Assembly (NCBI GenBank): GCA_039105265.1
Contig: JAPFFF010000040.1
Coordinates: forward strand, 186,001 to 250,000
Source of the DNA: Tritrichomonas musculus
Lineage: Eukaryota; Parabasalia; Tritrichomonadida; Tritrichomonadidae
Length of the DNA stretch: 64,000 nucleotides
Direction of reading: 5' to 3'
The notes under the pieces were generated by a model. That model did no database searches, was not told the origin of the DNA, and was given only the letters and a program-made list of their open reading frames with translations. Numbering within the stretch: position 1 is the first letter of the stretch; each line of letters opens with the position of its first letter. Shown one piece after another: positions 11,518 through 20,366 of this stretch. A program made the position numbers and the translations under genes.

Positions 11518-11914
11518 CAGTTGTGTATAAAAAGTGGTAACGGTATAATAAATGGTAACACTTTTTTTTTAGTATAAAAAATTATCATTCTATTTATTTT
11601 TTAATGAAGCATTTGTAATAAATATGTTTAATATTTTATAAATAACATAATAATATAAGTAAATATAAATGAAATTTCTTTTATCTTATTAACAATCTCA
11701 TTTTACTGCAAAACTCAATTCAATTAATTGTTTTGATGTTTCCTCATTGAGGTCGATCATTATTTATCGAATAAACTATCCATATGAAATATATATCCAT
11801 TAAAGTAATGGTCTGTGCATCAATTTCATTTGGAAATCCAAATGATGAAATTTTACTAATGATGAAAAAAGTGTTACCATTTATTATACCGTTACCACTT
11901 TTTATACACAACTG
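11518..11914. mobile_element. Tc1/mariner-type MITE, 397 bp
   Basis: The left end CAGTTGTGTATAAAAAGTGG (from 11518) is mirrored at the right end, finishing at 11914. The inverted repeats are about 50 bp and near-perfect, and both ends abut the dinucleotide TA (11516-11517 and 11915-11916). A TA target duplication and CAGT ends are the hallmarks of Tc1/mariner. The 300-bp interior has no transposase. A related end lies at 17565-17620. Confidence 0.85.
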
Positions 11915-12205
11915 TAACGGATTTTCAATATGTCTCAAAAAAATAACGAATAGCATTCAAAAAGCTCAATTTTGAATATCCTCAGAACCGCTGCCTTAAA
12001 AATTACATTTTTCAAAACTTTTTGAAGGAAAAAATCCTCTTTAAAATATACAAAAATACACAAATAATTTAAACTTTTTGAGTAAAAGTTGTGTTTTATG
12101 GATTGCCCAAAAAAGAACCTTCTTCAAAGGGCGATATTATGATACATATAAATTTGAAATAATTATCAAATATTTTAAGTTTTATTTGATCCATTCATTG
12201 ATGAG

Positions 12206-12410
12206 GATTGGTTGCAAAAAAATAATTGTAAATTACTTAACAAAAAATGGATTAAAGAGATAAAGAGAGATTTACCTGAAAATTTTTATGAAAAACGAAA
12301 GAGAGGTGGTATTTCGGAATTCATAGTAAGAATGGTGAAATAATTCATATACTTGAAGAAGATCATATTGGAGTGGATGATTTGACATACAAGCAGCTGC
12401 AGTAAAAATA
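12206..12410 (+). pseudogene. Relic of a DUF3447 ankyrin gene
   Basis: One frame encodes KWIKEIKRDLPENFYEKRKR, which closely matches the N-terminal domain of the ankyrin gene at 46408-47550 (KEIKKELPENFYEKRKEG). A second frame then gives HSKNGEIIHILEE and DDLTYKQLQ, matching a later part of the same domain. The intervening domain sequence is missing and the frame changes, so this is a deleted, frameshifted fragment. Confidence 0.75.
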
Positions 12411-12451
12411 CATAAATAATCAATGAATTTGTTGAAGCAAATTCATTTCTT

Positions 12452-15400
12452 TCAGTCGTCCAAATTTATACCAAAACCGTCATAAAAATCTGAAGAAATA
12501 TCTCTTGTTTTAATGCACTTTGATTTCTTTATTTCATTATGTTTCTTCTCAAATTCTTTGGTCGAAATAACATTTTTAAATTGATCATATAAATAATCAA
12601 TCTTTTGATGATATTGGTACATTCCTTCAAATATTTTCTCATCATCAAGATCTAACGTTTTAATTATTTCAAACAATGATAAAACTTGTTCTGATGTAAA
12701 ACAATCAAGATCAAGTAATTCTTGCTCAAATAACTGAAATGAAAAATTGAAACCAATTTTTTTAACAATTACTATACAAAATAATTGAAGCGAATCAACG
12801 AAACCAGATTTGAATAAATCAATTAATAAATTCATTGACTTTTCAATAGAGTCTTGATAAAAATAAATATTGGCTAGGTTATACATTGCAAGTTGATCTT
12901 TTTTTTGTTTTATAGCCTCTTTTAAATATTCAATGGCTAATTCAATATTTGGTTCAATTTCATTTTCAATTCCATTTTTATAAATTATAGCAAGATTATT
13001 TTTAGCATATTGATTGTTTAACGATGATGCTTCTTTATAAAAATAAATTGATTTTGATATATCTTTCTTGATATATATTCCTTCATGATATAAAACGGCA
13101 ACTACGAAAAATGCATTGTAATTTCTATTTTCTGCTGCTTGAATAAATAGCTTTATTGCTTCATCAACATTTTGTTCAATGAGTGAATTTTGAAAATAAA
13201 TAAAACCAAGATCAAATTGTGCATATGAATTATTTAAATCAGCTGATTGTGTATAATAATAAATTGCTTTTTTAATGTTATGATGTACACAATTTTCTCT
13301 GGAATAAATCAATCCAAGCATATAGTAAGCATTTGAGTTATTTTGAGCTGCAGCTAATTTATAATAATGAATAGCTTTATTTATATTTTTAGGAACATAC
13401 TTTCCTGTATGATAAAAATATCCTAATTCATACTGAGAATTTCCATAATTTTTTTCTGCTGACTGGAAATAATAATAAAATGCTTTGCCAATATCTTGAC
13501 TAATATAAATTCCATTCTTATAAATGTTTCCTAAAAAGTATTGTGCTTCTGGAAGATTATTTTTTTCAGCAAGTTCAAAATAATGAATAGATTTATAAAT
13601 ATCACGAACAGTAAAGTTTCCATCATAATAAATATAACCAAGAGCTAATTGTGCATGTGCACAATTTTGATTTGCTGCTTTTGTGAAATAAAAAATGCAT
13701 TTATCAATATTATTTCTTAGATCATTATTAAAATAATGAATACCTAAAGCATATTGAGCATCTGTATCATTTTTATCAGCTGCAAGTTGATAATAATAAA
13801 GAGATTTGTTTATATCTGGAGTAACATGATATCCTTTATAATAAATATACCCGAGAATATAATTAGCTTTAACAATGCCCATTTTAGCAGCATAAGAAAA
13901 ATATTTCATTAATTTATTAATGTTTTTCGCAGAATATTCATTATCTAATAGATAAATATAAGCAAGAAGATAATCTGCATTATAGTTATTTGTATCTTTT
14001 ATCATTGAAAGATAGTATTTTGCTTTTTCAAAATCATTTTCTTGGAAATATATATAACCAAGAAGATAATTCGCAGTTGGCTGATTTTGTTGAGCTGCCA
14101 TTGTATAATACTTTTTGGCATTCTTAAAATCATTTCTTTCAGAATAAATTATACCAAGATTAATTTGAGATCTTACACAATTTCTATTTGCTGCTAATGA
14201 ATAATAATAAATTGCCTTTTCTTCATTTCGAATCAAACTTGGTCCAGTTTGATAAATAATACCCAGATTACACTGAGCCCTTCTTTCTCCTAAGCTTGCT
14301 GCCAATTCATAATAACGAATAGCCATTTCAATATTACATGGGAAATATTCACCTTCTTCATAAATTGCACCAATGTTAAAAAGAACTTCTGGATTGTTTA
14401 TATCAAAAGAAATTTGTATCATTATTTTAATTGTTTCTTCATCATACATTTTGGTTAAACAATCAAGATAAATGTCAAACAAATCACCAATATCAATTTT
14501 TGAGTAGTAAGCAAGGTAAAATTGGATGATTAAGCTTTTGAGGGATATTCTTTCATCAGGATTTTGTTTAATGCATTGCAGATATAAGTTTTTAAGATCC
14601 AAATATTCATCCAAATTCCCAAGACTAGTCAATGAATCACCAAAATCAGGAATTTTTTCATTAATTATATAATAAATTATTTTCCCAAGTGAATATGTAT
14701 CACAGCTCTCGGAAATTGAAACTGTGTTAATTTCTGGAGCATGAAATGATGATGAAAAATCACATGTGAATCTTTTTCTATTTGAAATATTTTCTTTATA
14801 AATCATTCTATCAAAATCAATCAAAACAACATTTTTATCTTGATCAATCATGATATTGTTAGGCTTCAAATCACGGTAAATCAAATCATTCTGATGAAGA
14901 TATTCAATTATTAACATCAATTGAAATATGAATGTGAATTTTTCTTTTTCACTTAAAGGAGCTATAATCATATCATTTAAAGTCTTTCCATTAACATATT
15001 CTATTATTATATAATTTTTTTCTTGGATAATTCCAAACAATTTAGGAAAGAAAGGATGATTTATTCTTGAATAATTATCGATTTCTCTTTTCACTAAATC
15101 ATTTGTTTCTGAATCATTCAAATGTGGCTTTTTAAGGGCAAATATTTCCCCTTTTTCTATATGATATATTAATTTGATATTAGACGTATATCCAGAGCCA
15201 ATATCTAGTATTTCTATGTATTCATTTTCTTTCATTGTTTCTGGTGTAATTTTTTGATTTTTTTGCATTAAAAATTTCATATATCTATTTTGGTTAACTT
15301 TGATATGAGCGCTTAGTAAAAGATAATGTGATATGCTTGTTTGAATGAGACCACTAATTGTCACAAACGAAGAAAAATTTTTTCCAATAAAAAATATTTG

Positions 15401-15928
15401 TGAATTAAAATCGGAAATTTCTCTAATTATATACGAATCTGGTAATATTTTATTAAAACAGTAAATTGTTCTTCCTTTAAATGTTTGTTCTGATCCTGAT
15501 AAATAACAAATTATTATATTTTCATTATATGAAAATAAATTGTTGAGGACATATGCAATTATATAACTAATAACAACCACTGTTTTATTGAAAGCAAGCA
15601 TGAAAAATAATTCTTTATCATCTTGGTTACCAATTTCGAATTGATTTATTACAACTACCTGCGAATCTCTAAAATTTTGGCAAATCTGCGGATTATCTTC
15701 AGAGTTCCATTTAGTAGTCATATGGCAAAAAGAATATTTTTGGATCAGTTCATTAAATTTCGAATTACTAATTTTAATTGATTTATTTTTCAAGCGTTCA
15801 ACAAAATCAAAAAAGTTTTTTAGCAATAAAGTGGATTTGGAGTTGATATTTTCAAACATATCATGGAAATTCATATTTTGGAAGTCCATTTCTTTATCAA
15901 AAAAGGAGTATAAACTTTTTGATAGCAA
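12452..15928 (-). CDS. Protein kinase with C-terminal Sel1-like repeats, 1158 aa
   Basis: Residues 1-235 are a trichomonad-type N-terminal region of unknown function. Residues about 238-475 form a kinase domain: glycine loop GSG (244-246), ALKK (lysine 266 or 267), REID glutamate 282, catalytic loop YRDLKPNN (351-358), metal-binding motif DFD (371-373) in place of DFG, and APE (397-399). From about residue 510 to 1050 there are about 14 Sel1-type TPR-like repeats (pattern AQYxLGxIYYxGxxVxxDIxKAIxYYxLAA), which bind partner proteins. The role is probably a cytosolic signalling scaffold kinase; substrates are unknown. The DFD motif and YRD instead of HRD need not abolish activity. Methionine 14 (MDFQNMNFHD) is a plausible alternative start. 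Large families of such kinases exist in trichomonads. Decayed Sel1 sequence lies beyond its 5' end. Confidence 0.9.
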   Translation of the reverse strand: MLSKSLYSFFDKEMDFQNMNFHDMFENINSKSTLLLKNFFDFVERLKNKSIKISNSKFNELIQKYSFCHMTTKWNSEDNPQICQNFRDSQVVVINQFEIGNQDDKELFFMLAFNKTVVVISYIIAYVLNNLFSYNENIIICYLSGSEQTFKGRTIYCFNKILPDSYIIREISDFNSQIFFIGKNFSSFVTISGLIQTSISHYLLLSAHIKVNQNRYMKFLMQKNQKITPETMKENEYIEILDIGSGYTSNIKLIYHIEKGEIFALKKPHLNDSETNDLVKREIDNYSRINHPFFPKLFGIIQEKNYIIIEYVNGKTLNDMIIAPLSEKEKFTFIFQLMLIIEYLHQNDLIYRDLKPNNIMIDQDKNVVLIDFDRMIYKENISNRKRFTCDFSSSFHAPEINTVSISESCDTYSLGKIIYYIINEKIPDFGDSLTSLGNLDEYLDLKNLYLQCIKQNPDERISLKSLIIQFYLAYYSKIDIGDLFDIYLDCLTKMYDEETIKIMIQISFDINNPEVLFNIGAIYEEGEYFPCNIEMAIRYYELAASLGERRAQCNLGIIYQTGPSLIRNEEKAIYYYSLAANRNCVRSQINLGIIYSERNDFKNAKKYYTMAAQQNQPTANYLLGYIYFQENDFEKAKYYLSMIKDTNNYNADYLLAYIYLLDNEYSAKNINKLMKYFSYAAKMGIVKANYILGYIYYKGYHVTPDINKSLYYYQLAADKNDTDAQYALGIHYFNNDLRNNIDKCIFYFTKAANQNCAHAQLALGYIYYDGNFTVRDIYKSIHYFELAEKNNLPEAQYFLGNIYKNGIYISQDIGKAFYYYFQSAEKNYGNSQYELGYFYHTGKYVPKNINKAIHYYKLAAAQNNSNAYYMLGLIYSRENCVHHNIKKAIYYYTQSADLNNSYAQFDLGFIYFQNSLIEQNVDEAIKLFIQAAENRNYNAFFVVAVLYHEGIYIKKDISKSIYFYKEASSLNNQYAKNNLAIIYKNGIENEIEPNIELAIEYLKEAIKQKKDQLAMYNLANIYFYQDSIEKSMNLLIDLFKSGFVDSLQLFCIVIVKKIGFNFSFQLFEQELLDLDCFTSEQVLSLFEIIKTLDLDDEKIFEGMYQYHQKIDYLYDQFKNVISTKEFEKKHNEIKKSKCIKTRDISSDFYDGFGINLDD

Positions 15929-16560
15929 ATTGAGTAAACCTCAGAAATATTTGTAATCTTTTTTCTCCAGATCTAGAAGTATTTATTTAACTTTTGGTTT
16001 TTTTATAACTTATTCACACTTTGGCAAATGCTTTTTTCTTTGAAAGTTAAATATTTTATAACTAGCCTTGTTATTTTAAGAATCTGGTAATATTTTGATA
16101 TTGAATATCAAAAACATCAATTTTTTCATATGATACTTGATTATCAGTTTAAAATTCTAATATTGAGATATCTGGTAAGAAATGCAATATAAAAATAATT
16201 GTAAACTTGATATCAATTACCGAGATCTCGAGATCTCAAACAGATTTATCTTTTTTTTATAATTGATATTCGTGATTTTAAGATATTTAAAAATAAATAA
16301 GAGAATGTATTGATGTTCATTTTAAGATTAAAATCAAAAAAAAGAATATTCTTTTTTATGAAGTATTTGAAATAAAATTACGATCATATATTTATCAAAA
16401 AGTTTAATTGAAAATTCTCTATTTCATAAATCCATCTCGAGAATCTGTGCATATTTATTTATCTATATCAAAAAGTTGATTTATTTGCTTACTTGTATTC
16501 ATCCAAAATTACTCAATAAAATCTTGGATAAATATACAATGATGTTGATAATTTCTACAA
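15929..16560. other. Intergenic region upstream of the kinase gene
   Basis: No ORF with family resemblance. Presumably holds the kinase promoter, but no specific element could be assigned. Confidence 0.5.
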
Positions 16561-16564
16561 AACT

Positions 16565-16960
16565 AAAGGAATATACAATAATTATTTTTATCACTCACAA
16601 AATGAACTTGGTTTGATTTACCTTTTAATTTATGATGACATTGAAAAGGCAACAGATCACATTAAGCAATCTGCATTTGGTGAATATCCATTTGGCCAAA
16701 ACAATTTGGGACTTCTGAAAGAAACTTATTTAAATGAAATCGAGAATGCAGAATACATGTATCAACGATCATCAAAGCACAATTTTTCACAATTTTTCAC
16801 TCACTTTTGAAAGAGAACAAAAAGCAAGAATCAGAAGAATACATTGGATATTTCACAATCTTCAATTTAATGACAAACGATTTGAAATATCAAGAACATT
16901 CATAATCTGTCTGATGAATCTCAAACTTTCTGAACTTTACTTTAATAAAGGCGACTTTTT
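16565..16960 (+). pseudogene. Decayed Sel1-repeat gene fragment
   Basis: The frame from about 16580 gives HSQNELGLIYLLIYDDIEKA and GQNNLGLLKETYLNEIENAE, clear Sel1-like repeats with the NLGLL core, then SSKHNFS. A different frame continues with KQESEEYIGYFTIFNLM and stops. It is a frameshifted C-terminal piece of a protein like the nearby kinase, but on the opposite strand, so it is a separate dead copy. Confidence 0.65.
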
Positions 16961-17039
16961 AACTTTATATTAAAGATTGAAAAACTATTTAACGATAGCC
17001 AGCATCTTAACTTTATATTTCTTTAATCCTTCATTCTTT

Positions 17040-17577
17040 ATATTCAGAAAATAAATGATTTAGACGAATCTCAAACTTTCTGAAAATATTAGTTATTTGA
17101 TTTTTGGTATAAGAAATACTTCACAAGATCAATCAAAAAACTTTTTAACGATAGCCAGCATTCTATATTGAAAATTCCAAATGATGAAGAAAACGCAGAA
17201 CGCATTTTCACATCTCTCAGAAATCTCATTTTAAATTTCTCATCTTTCAATCTATCTTATCATGGTGTGATTTTGCCCAAAATAGATTTTTTTTTAATCC
17301 TTCATTTGCGCATGATGTCAAGTATATTGTCGTTTATTTTACTAAAAAAAGTATTCAAGGCAGATTCAGCAGCGATTATAAACCAGATATTAGACCATGT
17401 GTGGGCCAATGGTATGGGAAAGCGATTAATTGTGCCTGGATGAATGAAGAAGCAGCACTTTACGAAGATGATTATGTTTGCATAAAACACTCAGGTAGAC
17501 CTCCTAATTTGGATTATTTCGGATATAATGTTGATGAATGGATTAATTTAGCATTAGAGAAAAACAGTAGTAAATAA
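17040..17577 (+). pseudogene. Unidentified decayed coding sequence
   Basis: Two overlapping frames look coding. One contains KIPNDEENAERIFTSLRNL. The other, open from about 17190 to a stop at 17577, contains NPSFAHDVKYIVVYFTKK, DIRPCVGQWYGKAINCAWMN and PPNLDYFGYNVDEWINLALE, with a cysteine and several tryptophans. The second has no ATG before its last 47 codons. I do not recognise the family. A segment at about 16915-17000 (ATCTCAAACTTTCTGAA and TTTAACGATAGCCAGCAT) is repeated at 17068-17163, showing local duplication. Confidence 0.45.
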
Positions 17578-17620
17578 AAAGTGGCAGCATAATAAAAAAT
17601 GGCAAGACTTTTTTTTCATA
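17565..17620. mobile_element. Solo Tc1/mariner-like end
   Basis: CAGTAGTAAATAAAAAGTGG followed by CAGCATAATAAAAAATGGCA aligns with the inverted repeat of the MITE at 11518, sharing AATAAAAAGTGG or ATAAAAAGTGG, an AATAAA...TGG core and the following T run. It overlaps the stop codon of the unidentified frame. No partner end was found downstream, so it is a worn, single end. Confidence 0.5.
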
Positions 17621-18231
17621 AAAAAATTTATAAAATGAAAAATCTATTTTTTTGAAAGACCTAATGAAGATAATTTACAACAAATTATCCGATACAACAG
17701 ATGATTCATTTGATGAATGCTTTGGAAACATTTAAATAATTGATAATTGTTAGTTAATTTTTTCTATGAGTTAATTCAAATATATTGTGTGAAATAGATA
17801 TCTATTATGAACATTTGTTTGGATCATGATGAAGGTATTTTATCAAAATCTTAATCCTTTTTCATTTATATCATTTCTAATATCATTAAAAATAAAAATG
17901 ATACAATTTAGTTCTTTTTTTGTTTTAAGAAAATATGAAATTTTTAAATCATGATTATGTTCTTTCCATTATCTCTCAATTTAAAAGTTTCTACATTGCT
18001 TTTAATTATAATGATAAAAAATCGACAAATATTTAAAATATAATGAAGCATATTCATTATAAATATATTTTGTAAAAACGATATCAAATTATATTTGTGT
18101 CAAAAAGTTTCATTATATAAAATTTTTTCATAACTCAACGAGAAATCAATTGAATTTTTGTTGATATTTTGAATTAGAATTATATCAATATTCCAGAAAA
18201 AAAAAATATAAAAATATTTCTCAAAATTTAT
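17621..18231. other. Intergenic region upstream of the CH-domain gene
   Basis: AT-rich with no recognised ORF. The last 60 bp before the ATG at 18232 are A/T runs containing TTTCTCAAAATTTAT, which could serve as a trichomonad initiator-type start site; this is inference. Confidence 0.4.
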
Positions 18232-19851
18232 ATGAGTTTTTCGAATGTTAATAAAAAATTGCCTCCACTTCAAGTCAATGCTTTTTCACTTTGGGTTATA
18301 GACCAGTTAAACAACGGGCATGCTGATATCCAAATTAACGATATAACTAAAGACTTATCAGATGGAGTTGCACTAATAAAACTTGCACATATTTTAACAA
18401 ACAAAGAAATTCCACATTGTTGGTCACCTTCACCAAAGCAAAATGATGAGAAAATAAAAAATTGTAATTTAGCTCTGGCAATGTTCAAAAACGACGGGAT
18501 ACAGCTCAGCAATATATCAGGAAAAGATATTACCAGTAATAATGAAAGGATTATTCTTGATTTTGCTTGGTCTCTTATTTTAAATTATTCAATTAAGCAA
18601 TCAGTAAATTTAAATCCAATAGAAAAAGCAAAAATTGCGCAAGATGAACTACAAAGAATATGCAAAGATGCTCTCCTAAGGTGGGCCATCAGTCGTACAG
18701 TAAATTATCCGGGCGTTACAAACTTTTGTCCTCTCGAGCTGGCCATCTGCGCCCTCATTGATTCATACGCGCCCAACAAAGCCAGCTTCTTCTCTCTCGA
18801 CCCAAAAAATTCGAAGCACAACGCCGCGCACGCTAAAAAAGTCATGTTAAGTCTAGGAATAACCGTTTTTATGCACACAAAAGATATGATGAGCTCTGAA
18901 AAAGTTGACGAGAAAGTTCTTCTTACACAGCTCGCGGCAATCAAGGCTCAGCTCGAGAATCATCCACCACAACAACCGTTAAAACCGTCAATGAAAACCA
19001 ACACAAAAACAGCCAAAGAAATTCAAAACAAAGAAACTTCCGCTCATTCAAATAACGAATCTTCGCTCACTGAAAGTTCTGGTCATTCAAGCCAAAGTTC
19101 ATCACTCAATGAAACTTCCACTCATTCAAATAAAGAAGGTTCGCTCACTGAAAGTTCCTCTCATTCAAGCCAAAGTTCATCACTTACTGAAAATTCTGGT
19201 CATTCCAATCGTGTGATTGCTTTGGAAGCCGATAAGATTGTGAACGACAACAACTACTACGACTACGAGGAGGAAGAAGACATCGACTCGCGCTGCTCGA
19301 TTGAGCAAGAGTTCCTTCCGTCGTGCATTCAGGACGACAACCGCCAATTTGCAGGCAAAAAGTTCGCACTCCTCATGACGCTCAGCGAGTCCGACTACAA
19401 CCACGGGCGGTTATATAAAGCAAACAAAAAGCCACATCATATCGGCAAGAATTTGACCTTTGCATTGACCTTGTCCAAAGAAAGAAACGCCTACTTGAAT
19501 CCGGCCGGCCTGAGGCTCGACATCGCCCAGCCGAACATTCAGAAGGACGTCAGGCAGCAGTTCACATTCGGCCAGGGCGAGTGGAGCACCGTCATCGACT
19601 CGTTCGCGAGGAAGGGGATGGTGTGGGACGTGGCCGACAACGAGAACTTGAATCCGCCGGTTGGGACGCAGTTCTACCTCTTCCCTTTCCACGGGAGGCA
19701 CAATCAGCACTTCATCTACAAGGACGAAATGATTTTTGCAAGGCAGAATGGAATGGTCGTCACTTACGTGGGCGGTGATGAGCCACTCGTGATGATGCCT
19801 CCAAACCCGGCCCTCAGGCCAAGACAAACCTTCAAGATCTTGTTTATTTGA
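18232..19851 (+). CDS. Calponin-homology protein with C-terminal beta-trefoil-like domain, 539 aa
   Basis: Residues about 13-122 form a calponin-homology domain (AFSLWVIDQLN, DLSDGVALIKLAHIL, DFAWSLILNY). Residues about 145-240 look like a second, more diverged CH domain (LLRWAISRTVNYPGV, FCPLELAICALIDSYAP). Tandem CH domains bind F-actin, so a cytoskeletal role is likely. Residues about 255-325 are a low-complexity linker of repeated SSLTESSGHSSQ units. Residues about 370-539 form a C-terminal domain with aromatic and glycine spacing (GMVWDVADNENLNPP, QFYLFPFHGRHNQHF) that suggests a ricin-B-like trefoil; this is a guess from pattern only. Base composition changes inside the gene: the first 430 bp are AT-rich like the neighbours, while the part from about 18660 is much richer in G+C at third positions. 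Confidence 0.85.
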   Translation: MSFSNVNKKLPPLQVNAFSLWVIDQLNNGHADIQINDITKDLSDGVALIKLAHILTNKEIPHCWSPSPKQNDEKIKNCNLALAMFKNDGIQLSNISGKDITSNNERIILDFAWSLILNYSIKQSVNLNPIEKAKIAQDELQRICKDALLRWAISRTVNYPGVTNFCPLELAICALIDSYAPNKASFFSLDPKNSKHNAAHAKKVMLSLGITVFMHTKDMMSSEKVDEKVLLTQLAAIKAQLENHPPQQPLKPSMKTNTKTAKEIQNKETSAHSNNESSLTESSGHSSQSSSLNETSTHSNKEGSLTESSSHSSQSSSLTENSGHSNRVIALEADKIVNDNNYYDYEEEEDIDSRCSIEQEFLPSCIQDDNRQFAGKKFALLMTLSESDYNHGRLYKANKKPHHIGKNLTFALTLSKERNAYLNPAGLRLDIAQPNIQKDVRQQFTFGQGEWSTVIDSFARKGMVWDVADNENLNPPVGTQFYLFPFHGRHNQHFIYKDEMIFARQNGMVVTYVGGDEPLVMMPPNPALRPRQTFKILFI

Positions 19852-20366
19852 AATTATTTTGTGTAAATAAATTTTTTTTTCTTTTTTTTTCCAATTTTAA
19901 GATTTGAATGCTTTGTTCTTTGAAAATTGAGTGATGAATTTGATTTGGCTTTTAATTTGAATATTCTTTAGATAAATTCAAGTTATTAAATTTAATTATT
20001 TACTAGACTCTTTTTGAACGGCTTTCAAAAAGTAGTGGTTTTATGCTCTCAAAAAGTTTAAAAAAGCAAAAAATAATAAAGTATGTTATAGAATCAAATT
20101 TAAGCTTAGTTAATTTGCAATTCTCTTAATTATAATATGCACATACTATATTCATAAAAACATTCACTAAAAAGTTGATTTTCAAATTGAGAGGTATATA
20201 GATTATTATTGGTAAAAATCATTATTAGTAAATGCGCAAAGCCGATTATATTATAATAATTAGAGTTTATTATCATTATTTTCCGGTGAATTATGTTTTG
20301 AATACAAAAATTTGACTTTTTTTTTTTCCAAAAATTTTTAAAATTTTTAAATTTTCCACTTTTTTT
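19852..20366. other. Intergenic region between convergent-free neighbours
   Basis: No ORF. The last 60 bp before the ankyrin gene contain T runs and TCATTTTTATATCATTC, an initiator-like sequence about 20-30 bp before the likely ATG at 20400. Confidence 0.4.

Noticed and set aside
19411-19827. 138-residue minus-strand ORF opposite the CH-domain gene
   Set aside because: It is an antisense shadow of the GC-richer, domain-bearing plus-strand gene.
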